Assembly (NCBI RefSeq): GCF_015832195.1 | Contig: NC_052026.1 | Span: 19,501,013 to 19,565,012 of the forward strand | From: Motacilla alba alba | Taxonomy: Eukaryota > Chordata > Aves > Passeriformes > Motacillidae | DNA length: 64,000 nucleotides | Reading direction: 5' to 3' | Shown: piece after piece, positions 41,901 to 53,900 of the stretch | How the letters are laid out: each line of letters starts with the position of its first letter | How positions within the stretch are numbered: position 1 is the first letter of the stretch | Position numbers and translations under genes: made by a program | Notes under the pieces: model-generated | What the model saw: only the letters and a program-made list of their open reading frames with translations | Database searches by the model: none | What the model was told of the DNA's origin: nothing

Positions 41901-44900
41901 ATCCCTGGAAGGGTCCAAGGCCAGGCTGGACAGGGCTTGGAGCAGCTGGGGACAGTGGAGAGTGTTGGGATTGGAACGGGATGGGCTGTAAGGCCCTTCC
42001 AGCCCAAACCATCCCATGATTCTGCTCCCTGCCTCACCACTGTTTGTTTGGGATGCACTGTGGTGCTTTGCTTTGCCCTCAGGTTTCCTGTGAAAGGCAA
42101 AGCTCCTCATTGGAAATGTTTGTCATTAACAAATGAGGATCTCATAGGCTTATTCCTACATTTAATTAACAGTGTGTGTCCAGCCCTCCCTTTTCCCCAC
42201 TGGAATAAGGTTCTTGTGCATTGATCCATCTGTGTCTGGATCTGTTTGTCCCCTCTGGCAGCTGGAGAGTGCCAGATCTCTCCCCATGTGTGTGCAAACA
42301 GGTGAATCCCATCCCAGCTGGAGAGGAGAAAAGCCAAACACTTCCAACAGCCTTACTCCTTGAGGGGTTTGAAATGCCTGGTGGGGTTGTGGTGGCTGTG
42401 GGGCTGAAGTGCTGCTGGCAGCGGGGTCTAACAGCTGTGTGTTCCCACAGGACACTGCACCTGGGGCATGAACTGTCGCTTTATCCACCCCGGAGTGAAC
42501 GACAAGGGAAATTACTCCTTGATCTCCAAACCTGAGCCCTTCTCCCCCAACGGCGCCCCTCCCATCGGCCCTCACCCACTGATGCCAGCCAACCCCTGGG
42601 TATGGAACCTCTTCTGGCCACTGATGGCTTCTGCACCACCCTCCCCATCCCTGCACTGCTCCAAGTGGGGTTTTGGAGAGCCTGCTCTGGTGGGAAGTGT
42701 CCCTTCCACTGGAACCAGATGAGCTTCGAGCTCCCTTCCAACCCAAACCATTCCACGATCCTGGGATTGTTCTCCTTTTTATTTGACCTGATACCTCAGC
42801 AAAATTCAACCCACAGTTGGACACGTGATTTTTAAGTGGAGATCTTGGAGCTGCCAGTAGAGGGGGGTAAAATTCCATGGTTTCCCAGCTCGGTCCTGCT
42901 GAGGCACGTCTGGAGTAACTCTGAGGTAGCTTCGCTCTTTAAAACTGACTCAAGTGTCTTCTCCTGCTCTCCTCACCTTTCCAACAGGGAGGCCCAGTGG
43001 TTGATGAAATCTTACCTCCACCTCCTCCAGACCCTCCAACAGAAAGTGCCTGGGAGAGGGGACTCCGGCACGCCAAAGAGGTAAATTCACTGGAAAAGCT
43101 CTTTTTGGAGCACAGCTGTCTTGCTCTTTCTCTGTTCCTTTTGCCTTTTAATCTATGAATTGTGTTTTGTTGTACATCACAATTGTTAGGCGGCCAAGAG
43201 GAGCTCAAATCCAGGTTGGGGGGGGTTATATTTAAGAAATAGTGGGAATTTGTGGCCCACAAGTCCAGCCTTCCACAAAGCAAAGCTTTAAGCTGATCCA
43301 ATTTCCCTCCCTTCAGTACCTGTTTCTCCAGTTTGTGATCACTGCAGGGGGGAAACCTCTGTTTCCTGCTGTTCTGAGCTGGTGGAATAGAGAATCAATC
43401 AGGAAAACTCCAGTATCCTGCACTTTCTGGAGGAAGAAGGTGCTCTGGCTGCAGGAAATCTCCCGAGGGCAGGATTTTTAATATTCCAGTTTCTCCCTGC
43501 CCCAGGAACCTTCTCTCCTGACACTATTTTTGCGCTCTTTAAAAAGTTATTAATTTTTTTTTTAATTAAAAAAGGTATTGCAAAGGTATTTGTGGTGGTT
43601 TCAGTCGTTGGTTTTTCTGGGTTTGGATTGAAGGCACTTGAGACAGTGATTTGTGTCCATACTCAAGTGTTTTGTATTTCTTATCAGTGAAACAGCCTCA
43701 CTGCTGTGAGCTCAGCAGCCTTTCATTAGAAGGCACAAAATGGCCAACAATCTCTGGTTACAAGGTCTTTTAAGACTCAACTATCCAGTTAAGAACTGAC
43801 ACCTGGATTATTTTCCCTTTTAACCCAATAACTGATCCCACAGAGCCCCAATGCAGACTGTTCTGCCCAGTTACCAAACCCATGGAGAAGAATCCCAGGA
43901 GGACACCCTGTGCCCTCCATCTTGCTGCCATCCACGGCAAATTTCTCCCCAAGTGACACACCTGCACTGCTCTCTATAATCCATTTCACACTTTTGTGGG
44001 TTCCAGTCTATCTTGAAGTCCAGGGAACTTTCTCCATGAATGGGGGACACAGTCAGTGCTCCCCTGGGGGGTCAGGGCACCCCGGAGTGGACAGAGAAAT
44101 ATTCCCGGTGCCCTGGCTTTACACAGGTATTAAAAATTTTCCTTCTCTTTAAAAAGGTATTAAAAAAAGCGACAATGAGGAAAGAGCAGGAGCCTGACTT
44201 TGAGGAGAAGAGGTTCACAGTGACCATTGGGGAGGACGAGCGGGAGTTCGACAAGGAGAACGAGTTCTTCCGGGACTGGAACTACCGCATCACCCGCGAC
44301 GTGCGGGACCCCGCGTAAGAGCCAGCCCTGGGGGCTCCAGGGAGGGACAGCTGGGTGGGAGGGCACTGCAGGGAGCCTGCCTGGCCTTCACTGTCCCTCC
44401 AGACTGGGGGTGTCACCTCCAAACAGGGAGCAGCTCCCCTGAACGGGAGGTTAAGAGCTTGAGCTGCCTCCGCTCGCTCTGGTTCCGCCCCACCTCCCTT
44501 CCCAGTCTCCTTGAGCCCTTCCTGCCTCCAGTCTCCTTGGAATTCTGCTGCTCCTGGGCTCTCTCCAGCTCTGCATCGCCTCCTTCCCACCAGTGTGTTC
44601 TTGCAGCTTTTTTTCTCCCTTTCTTTCCTTCCGTGAGAATTTAAAGCGTTCCAGCTGAGGCTGCGAGGTTGGAGCGTGTTCGGTGTGCAGGAGCTGCTGG
44701 CCCCAGCTGGGGCAGAGCTGCTTCAGCAAACACCTGGACTGGTCCCAGTTAAAGCTGGTACCTGGCCACAGCAAGCACCCTAAATTGAAGCGTTCAGGTG
44801 ATTGGGGTTTTCAGGTAAAATTTAGAGTGTTGGAGACCTCAAACCCAGCTCTGGGAAATTGTTTGGTAGTTCTCGAGCCAAGAAAAGGAATGGGAAGAGA

Positions 44901-47900
44901 ATTTTTGGGAAAGAGGCTTGGATTCTGCAGGAATAGAGGTGGATTTGTCTCTCCTTGCTCGTGCATCCTCTGTTCTTCCTGCATGGACAGATTATGGAAA
45001 TATTTCCACTCCCAGAGGGTTTGCAAGGCTTAGTTCTGTTTATTTTAGAGTGGATGAATTAAAAAAAACTCTGAAAAGGAGTAGATTAAGCTTTTGTTCA
45101 ATATTCTTTGATTTGCTCTGGAGTGCAATTCCTTTCCCTAATTAAAAAAAAATACAAAAAAACCTGTCCTCAGTTCTGCAGCCTGAAGGAAAAGAAATTT
45201 CTCAAGTATTAATATTTTCCTGAGTTTAATTAGCTCTGGATCTTGGCCTTGTGCTCCTCTCAGAGACACCTGGGGTTTACCCCCAGTGTTCTGGGGGCTG
45301 TTCATCCATTGTCTTCATTTTATGACTGCCCTATAAAATGCACCAGCAGCATTTTGGCCCTCTCTGATATAAGAATTGTTAAGAGCAAGCCTGGTTTTCA
45401 TAATCCAGAAAAAAAATGTATTGCACATAACTAGTGTTAAACAAAACTCATCCAACAACTGGAATTCCTGAAAACTGAAGGCTGTGTGAGCAAGCTGTGG
45501 CATTAAAATATCTTCATTGTGTGTGAAGGGAAAAGTCATGAATCTGCTGCTCTAAGCTCTAGGAAATGCTGATTTTTCTCCTCCCCACACACAATTTGTT
45601 GCCCAGTTGGACACCTTGCAGCCAGCTGAGCACTGGAAGTGCAGCTGGGATGTGGAAAATGCTTTCAGCACTGTCTTGTGACATGTGGAGTTGTCTCAGT
45701 AGTTCACGAATCCCTTTTTCTTTTTTGAATAACTATAGGGAGGTGGACATCAAAGAAAACATTAACTATGGGTAAGCAGGTCTTTGATTCCAGTACTGTT
45801 ACAACTGTAAGAAAATTTTCCTTTGCTTTTTTTTTTTTTTTTTCCATTGCACTTCCTCCAACTTCTGGGGCCACAGACAGACCCGTGTCCCCTCAGCAGC
45901 TGACTCAGTGGGTAGATTGGATTATTTTTGGGGTGGTACCAATTATTTTCTAATGATTTAAGCACTGAATTACCCAAACGCACAGCAGTGATCCTTTTTG
46001 AAATAAAAAAAAAAAACCTCCACCAGTATCATAGGAAGGGGAAATTTGGGCTTGAGGCTGTGAAAAAGCAGAGTTTCCTTTCTGGCGTGGCTTGAGATGT
46101 TTTCCTGTCTCTTTGAACTCCTGGTGTCACTGAATCCAGGCTGCTTTGGGGTTGGCATCAGGAGTTTGTTGCTGACCGAAGCATCCCAAATCCTGGCTCT
46201 CCTTCCCTTGGCTTATTGCTTCAATCCAAAAGAGAAATCCTAAATTATTTCAAAGCACTGAAGGAAATACAGGTGCCACTCACAGGGCAGCACCTACCTC
46301 TTAACCTGGTTCAGGTTATTTGCCACTGTAAAAATTCAAAAAGTGGCCTCTTAATTCCTTTTTTTGATAAATCAGAGTCTCCTTATGGATAATCTGGAAT
46401 TTGGGAGCACTTGCTGTATAACCTTAGCTCTTCCACTGACTCCTCTGTGGCCCTGGAAGTTTCTTACTCCCTGTACTCCCTCCTCATCCTCACAGTGGAT
46501 CTGATATTGGCACTCCAGGTACTTGGATGTTGTTCAGCTGGGAAATTAAAACCATCAAACAATGTAAATAGAAATCAGGAGGTGAAGCTTTAAGGAGGGT
46601 GGGTTTACAATCCTTTTCCTCCCCAAAACTCCTTCATTCTGGAGCTGTGTGTGTGCCACGTGCTCGCCAGCCCACGGCTGGGCCAGCAGCTGATTCCCAC
46701 TGGAGGATATCAGCTGGAGAAGCCGTGCCTTCATTCCTGGGGGTCATTCCAGGTCCAGAGTGTTGCTGACCTGCTCCCAGAGCTCCCCTGCTCCCTGTGG
46801 AAAGCTCAGCACCAGCTCCTGTCCCGCACTGGTGGCACTCATCACTCCAGGGGCAGGAACTGGGGGACTCCTGAAGGAGTTTGGGGTGAGCTGAGGGTGC
46901 ACGGGCAGAAATCCCAGCTCTCAATCCATGAGGCAGACCACGTCCTGCTCCCCTTTGACAGGGCTCTCAAAAGCACTTTCTGTGTTTGCACCACGTTGGT
47001 TTGAAGGCTGAATTTTTGGTAGCTCTTTTTTTTTGGTGTTTATCAAGAAAGGTTTGTGCTTTTCTCTGATAAGCCCCACTCAAAAAAGACTCTTTGCTTG
47101 GGCTGTGTAGAAAATAACCATCTCTGCACAGCCCTGCTGCACTGAACGTGGTTTCCTTGTCCCGGTGGCTGAGCTGACGTAGCACACACAGTTTTTGTGG
47201 TGCCCAGGTGCCTTTTCCCTCTCTAACACTCCCTGTTTTTCATTGTAGGCTTGATCCCTATGCAGATCCCTATTATGACTATGACATAGAGCGCTTCTGG
47301 CGTGGTGGGCAGTATGAGAATTTCAGGGTTCAGTACACAGACCCCGACCCCTACCGTAACTACAGAGTAAGTAAGGAATTCCCCCTTCCCCCTTTTCCTT
47401 CCTGACTTTCTTCCAGGTTCTTCTGGGCCTTGGCACAGTTCCAGGGCAGGGCTTGAAACGGGAGCTTTCAAATAGTTCAGTCTTGGCTCAGTCTCAGCAC
47501 AGAGCACGCTGGAGGTGAGGGGATGGAGGATGTTCTGTTCCAGCACCACGAGGGTTAAAGCAGTGCTCCAGGCTTGGGGTGAGGCTGGGAAGCTGCCTGA
47601 GGGAAAAGGACGTGGAGGGCTGGTTGCCAGTGGCTGAGAGGGTCACTGACACCTGGCTGGCCCCAGCCCTGGCACGGCCACAGCCCCAGGGCAGGGACTG
47701 TCCCCTGTGCTGGCACAGCTGAGGCCACGCCTGGGGGTCTGCTCAGGTTTGGGCCCCTCCAAGACAGACCTGGAGGGGCTGGAGCGTGTCCAGGGAAGGG
47801 AATGGAGCTGGGAAGGGACTGGAGAACCCTGAGGGAGCTGGGAAGGGGCTGGAGAACCCCGAGGGAGCTGAGAGGGCTCAGCCTGGAGAAAAGGTGGCTC

Positions 47901-50900
47901 TGGGGGGACCTTCTGGCTCTGCACAACTCCTGCTGGGAGGGGACAGGCTCTTCTCCCAGGGAACAGGCCCAGGAGGAGAGGGAACAGCCTCAAGTTGCAG
48001 CAGGAGAGGATTAGATTGGATTTTAGGAAAATTCTTCCATGGAAAGGGTGTAAAGCATTGGAAAAAACTGCCCAGGAAAGTGGTGGAGTCCCCACCCCTG
48101 GAAGTGTTCAGAAAACCTGTGGATGAGGCACCTGGGGACCTGGTCAGTGGTGACCTTGGTGATGGTGCTGGCTGAGGGTTGCACTTGATGATCTAAAGGT
48201 CTTTTCCAACCTTAACAATTCCATGTCTGAGGTGGGAAGGTGGTTCCTGCTCATGCTCCTTGGCTGCTCCTCAGTGTAGCAGATGAGCAGTGCTTGCCCA
48301 TCCTTGGACATCTTGGAGAGGGAGGGAGTTTCCAGGAAAGAACCTGGTTGAGGAGAGGGTTCCTTGTTCATTCCTGGGAAGAAGAGGGTTAAATTTGGGC
48401 AGGTGTGCTCTGTGTAGCAGCAGAGGCTCCAGCCTGGCTGTGCAAACACCAGGATTGAGGCACAGGACAGCAGCAGCCAGGTGCTGAAATCCCAGCAGTT
48501 GTGTTCCACCGGGAATGGATCTGGATGGAAACTTCAGCAAGGCTCTGAACCCTTTCCCTGCTCTTCCTTTTCCCTCGTGCAAACTTTGTGCCTCTGGTTG
48601 GACCAGACCAAGCAGTCCTGCTTGGGGGAACTTTTCAGTGCTTTCCATCAAATCCTTTCCAGAGTACCTTTTCCTTTGCTCTAAATCCTTGTTTTCTGCA
48701 GCACAGGAGCCTGGGCCTCACTGTGCCCACACATGAGCAATTATTTTCCTGGTGCTCATTTGCAAAGTTAATTATCTGGTTAGAGAAACGATCAGCAACG
48801 AGAGGAAAGCCTTGTAAACATCAACACATTTATTTAATAAGCTTCATAAACCAAATTAATCCAAGCGTTGCCTTTGAAAACAACAATTGTGTGAGGTGTG
48901 ATGCTGTGTTTGTGTCCAGGTTCTGTTTAGCAGGATCCAGATCATTGATCTCCAAGTCATTGATCTCCATGTCATTGGTTTCCAGATTATTGATCTCGAT
49001 CCTTTGCTGAGGGAGGACAGATGTAATTCCTGCCATTCCCAGGATTCATCTGGAATTGTAACTCCTGGCATTCCCTGTCATTGATCTCCATGTCATTGAT
49101 CTCCATGTCATTGGTTTCCAGATTATTGATCTTGATTCTTTGCTGAGGGAGGACAGATGTAATTCCTGCCATTCCCAGGATTGATCTGGAATTGTAACTC
49201 CTGGCATTCCCAATCATTGATCTCCAGATTATTGATCTCCATGTCATTGGTTTGCAGAGTATCCATCTCAATCCTTTGCTGAGGGAGGGCAGATGGAATT
49301 CCTGCCATTCCCGTGTCCTTGATCTTGAGATTATTGATCTCCATGTCATTGGTTTGCAGATTATTGATCTCAATCCTTTGCTGAGGGAGGGTGGATGGAA
49401 TTCCTGCCATTCCCGTGTCATTGATCTCCATGTCATTGGTTTGCAGCATATTGAATATTGATCCTCTGCTGAGGGAGGGCGGATGGAATTCCTGGCATTC
49501 CCATGTCATTGATCTCCATTGGTTTGCAGCATATTGAATATTGGTGTCGATCCTTTGCTGAGGGAGGGCGGATGGAATTCCTGGCATTCCCAGGCCTGCC
49601 CCCCTTTGCTGGGAGCTGCTCCCACAGCATCAGCGTGGCTTCTCTGTTGTTTTTTTTCCCAGGAAAGAGAGCGAGAACGGGAGCGGGAGCGAGAGACCAG
49701 GCAGCGGGAGCGGGAACGGGAGCGGGAGCGGGAACGAGAGCGCGAGCGGCGGCAGCGGGAGCGCGAGCGGGAGCGGGAACGGGAGCGCGACAAGGAGCGG
49801 CAGCGGCGGAAGGAGGAGTGGGAACGGGAGCGGGAGCGAGTGAAGAGGGACGAGAAGGACAGGCAGCACAGGGACCGCGACAGGGACCGCGAGCGCGACA
49901 GGGACCGCGACAAGGACAAGGACAAGGCGAAGCCGCGGTCCCCGCTGCTCCCCAGGTAAGCTGTGCCGGGGTCGGGGTCCTGGCTGCTGGGAGTCACGGT
50001 TAAGCAGTGTAATGTCACAGTTAGTACCGTGTGACAATGGTAAAGGTGGCTGTGCTCTGACGTAGTGCTGGGAATGCTTAAACTTTCAGAAAATAGTGGG
50101 AGTTGGTTGTGCGTGTCAGAGGCTTCTCCAGGTGGTCCAGATTCTCTTTTGAAATTCAGGAGAATGTGAATTGGCAGACTTCAGTTTGGTTATTGTCTGT
50201 AATGCTAATATTGAAAGAGGTTTTTCCTTTTGAAAGCAGGATGATTAAGGTATTTTCAATAATCTGAGTGGCACGAAGCTGTGTCAAGTAATGTTTAGGG
50301 TGGATATTAGCAAAAGCTTCTTCACTCAGAGCACAGCTAGGCACTGGAACAGGTTCTCCATGGGAGTGGTCCCAGCACCAAACCTGACCAAGTTCAAGAA
50401 GCATCTGACAGTGTTGTTGTGACTGATCCCGGTGTGTGTAACTGCTGAGGACAGTAGTAGTTAATGAGCCTTGTGGCCACTAAGTGGAGCTGGAACATCG
50501 GTGACAATGAGAGTGCAAAACCTGACCCTGAAAGCAGGAGTGTCCTTTGGTGTGGAGATGGTCGGCTCCTCCCTCTTCCCTTCAGGCTGGAGAGGTTTTG
50601 GGTGAGGGACTCCTCCTGCAGGTTGGTTCTCTGGGGGGCCTGTGGTGACTCCCTTTGAGAAATGTCTGTCACAAGAACCAGGGCTGCTTTGGGAGTTTGT
50701 GGATAGCAAAAGTATCTGGAGATTTAAGTACAACTCGAAAAAGGAAAGGAATTGTCCTTGGAACGAGTCTCTGCTCACTGGAATTGCAGCATGAGGTCAG
50801 GTTTGTTTCCTCTGACCACCCATTTGTGGAAATCCTGGTTGTGACCTGTATGAAAGAGAAAATGGAACCAGACAGACTGAAAGTGCAGCGACGTGATTCC

Positions 50901-53900
50901 TGTTTTGTTCCTCTGTCAATGATTTACATATCCTGCCTTCCCAGCCTCCTCTGGCTGAGGCACATTTTAAAGCACTGGATAAATATCCCAGTGGGATGGA
51001 AGCTCTGGTGTCACAACCTCGTTTGGTTCAGAATCATGGAAAAATACCACATTTTTTGCAGAGGGACATGTTGGAGCAGCCTGGTCTAGCAGAAGATCCC
51101 TCCCCATGGCAGGGGGGTGAAATGAGATGAACTTCAATGTCCTTCTCAACCCAACCCGTTCCATGGTTTTGGGATCTCCAGGAAAACTGCTGAACAGTGG
51201 CAGACAGACTCCCACAGTGTGTGGAGCACCCTGGGGACACACAGGCATGTGTGGGGCACAGAGAAGTGCAGGGAAGCTGTTCCCCAAGATTCACTGGAGC
51301 TTTTCCTGGTGTCTGTGCTGTTCCTCTGCACTGGAGGAAGGTGTGAAACACGACGGGCATGAGGAAGGGTTGGAGCAATGAAGAGCAGGGCTGAGAATGC
51401 CAGGAATGAGGCTCCACGTGGAATCAGGTGGTTTCAGGTGGGAGCAGGGCTTGGTCCTGAATCCAGCCCAGAATTTTTATCTGCGTTACTGAAAGGGTAT
51501 CTGGTTTTTGTCCCTCTTTCCCAAGAGGAAGTGACAGTTTCAGAACGGTCTGGAGGAGCAGCAGCAGCTCCAGAGCAGTTATAGGAATACCATAATTACA
51601 TGTTCCGTTTAATTATCATCTTCGCTTAACAGCCACGATTTGTGCACCTTAATTACCACGTTCCCCGGTGGTTTGTGCTCTCCTTGGCTTGGTGATGGGA
51701 CAGATCTTGTCCAGCCCCATGTGATGGAGATGATGTCAATGAAAGTGATGTCACCTGCTTGGCAGCTCAAGGTCATGAGTCAGTGACAGTCAGCATGACC
51801 CAAGGATGAGCCTGCTGGCTGCTCCTTCCCCTGGCACCCCTGGAGTCCTGGGGCAGGGCTCTCTTGGGAGAGTTTGGGCTGCCACTGCTGCCCAAAGGGC
51901 GCTGGGTAGGAGCAGTGGCTGTGGTCACCAATCTCAGATCCCTCTCATTCCATGAAACCATGTGAGAGCCCAGAGATGGGATGGACAGCATTCAGGGGAT
52001 ACACATTCCCTGCTTCCCTCTGGCACCAGAGAGCTGGGGATGCCTCTTGTGTCTCCAAAACCGGCTCCTTGAGGCGAGTCTTGGTCATTCACAAAGAGTT
52101 TCTGATGCACCTCTTTGCTTTTTTTGTTTTAAGTCTGCTACAGAGAGACTTTTCAAAGGGCATGGAATGACAGGGCAAGAAGGAATGGCCTTAAGTTCAA
52201 AGGAGGGCAGGGTTAGATGGGATATTGGGAAGGAATCCTTCCCTGTGAGGGTGCTGAGGCCCTGGCACAGGGTGCCCACATTGGAAGGGACCCTAAAGCC
52301 CATCCCATCCCCTGCCATGGGATTTCAGTTCCCATGGTGGACATCCATGTCAACATGACTCCATCCCACAGCTCTGCAGGTGTCTGGTGGAGAAAACAAA
52401 CATGTAGAAAGAATTTTGGAAAAGCTTTTTAACAAGTGAAAGCGTAATTCCAGCTTCTTCCTTGGAGGCCACGTCCCTCATCTGTCACTTGGCGTTTCCC
52501 CAGGAGTCCCCGTCACGCTCGTGCTGTCACCTGGCTCTGGCCCGTGTCCCGCGTCACTTTGTGACCAGCTTCCAACTTCCTCGTGGCAGTGCAGTGGCTC
52601 GAGCCCTCTCACCTTTTCTCCAGATTGCTCCGTGCCAGCTCCAGAGGGGCAGCTTTGGCACCCTGGGACTGAGCAGCTCCCGAGCTCGTTTAACGTGTCA
52701 AACCCGGGATTGCTGGGCGCTTCCTGGCAAGCAGGATGCACAGCAGTGCCACAGCGCTCACCTGGGGCTCTATTTATAGACTCTGGGCTTTCCCTAATTG
52801 CTGGATCCCAGCTTTTGGCAGGTCCAGCCTCTCCAGGCTGGCTCACGCCAGGCTGCCCGTTAACATTCCTGCCGCCTGCAGGGCACACGCGGCCCTGGCG
52901 CTGATGGGCCGGGAGAGCTCCTCCGTGGAACTTGGAGAGCTCCTCCGTGGAACTTGGAGATCTCCTCCATGGAACTTGGAGAGCTCCTCCATGGAACTTG
53001 GGCAGGGGGGGAGAGCTCCTCCGTGGAACTTGGAGAGCTCCTCCACGGGGCCAGGAGAGCTCCTCCACGGGGCCAGGAGAGCTCCTCCACGGGGCCAGGA
53101 GAGCTCCTCCACAGAGATTGGAGAACTCCTCCACAGAGATTGGAGAGCTCCTCCACAGAGATTGGAGAACTCCTCCACAGAGATTGGAGAACTCCTCCAC
53201 AGAGATTGGACGCCTCCTCAGAGGTTGTGCAAGCAGCACTGAGCTTTGCCCAAGGCAGAGCTGAGGGTGTTGGTGATTCCAGGTCCGTGCCGGTCGCTCC
53301 GTCGGCGTAGGGGCTCCCGCAGGAGCTGGAGGAAGGAACAAACCAGGACCTAGAGAATCAAGGGATGAGAGAACCCAAACAGCAGCAAGGAGCGCAGGAA
53401 AAAATTGCCTTTCCATTCTGCTGAAAGCAGGAAGGTTTAACCTGGTCTCTAAACAACAGAGGAGTTGTGGAGAAGCCAGAGTTGTTGCCAGCATTGCTGG
53501 GTGGTGGAGCTGAGGAGGAACAGAATTTAACAAAGATGTAAACCCCAGTGCATTCAGGGACAGGTGTTTCTCCTTGAACCTGTGGAAAGAAGAGGCTGCA
53601 GTGTGTGGGCTCCAGTGGGGTTGTCACATGTGGATTGGCCTTTTTTGAAGGAATTCACAAAATTGTCTTCCAGTACCTGTAGGGAGCCGCCAAGGAAGAG
53701 AGAGAGGGACTTCGAGCAAGAGCATGGACAGGACAACGGGGAGATGGATTCAAAGTGGCAGAGAGGAGGTTTAGATTGGATTGTGGGAAGAAATTCTTCC
53801 TTGTGAGGGTGGGCAGGTCCTGGCACAGGTTGCCCAGAGGAGCTTTGGCTGCCCCTGGACCCCTGGAACTGTTCAAGGCCAGGTTGGAGCACCCTGGGCT

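Noticed and set aside
49506..50018. Minus-strand RSRSRSRS-rich frame resembling an SR protein
   Set aside because: It is the complement of the Arg/Glu-repeat exon of ZC3H18, which is in phase on the plus strand.
53333..53480. Possible exon between minisatellite and CR1 copy
   Set aside because: No phase-consistent splice sites and no similarity to ZC3H18.
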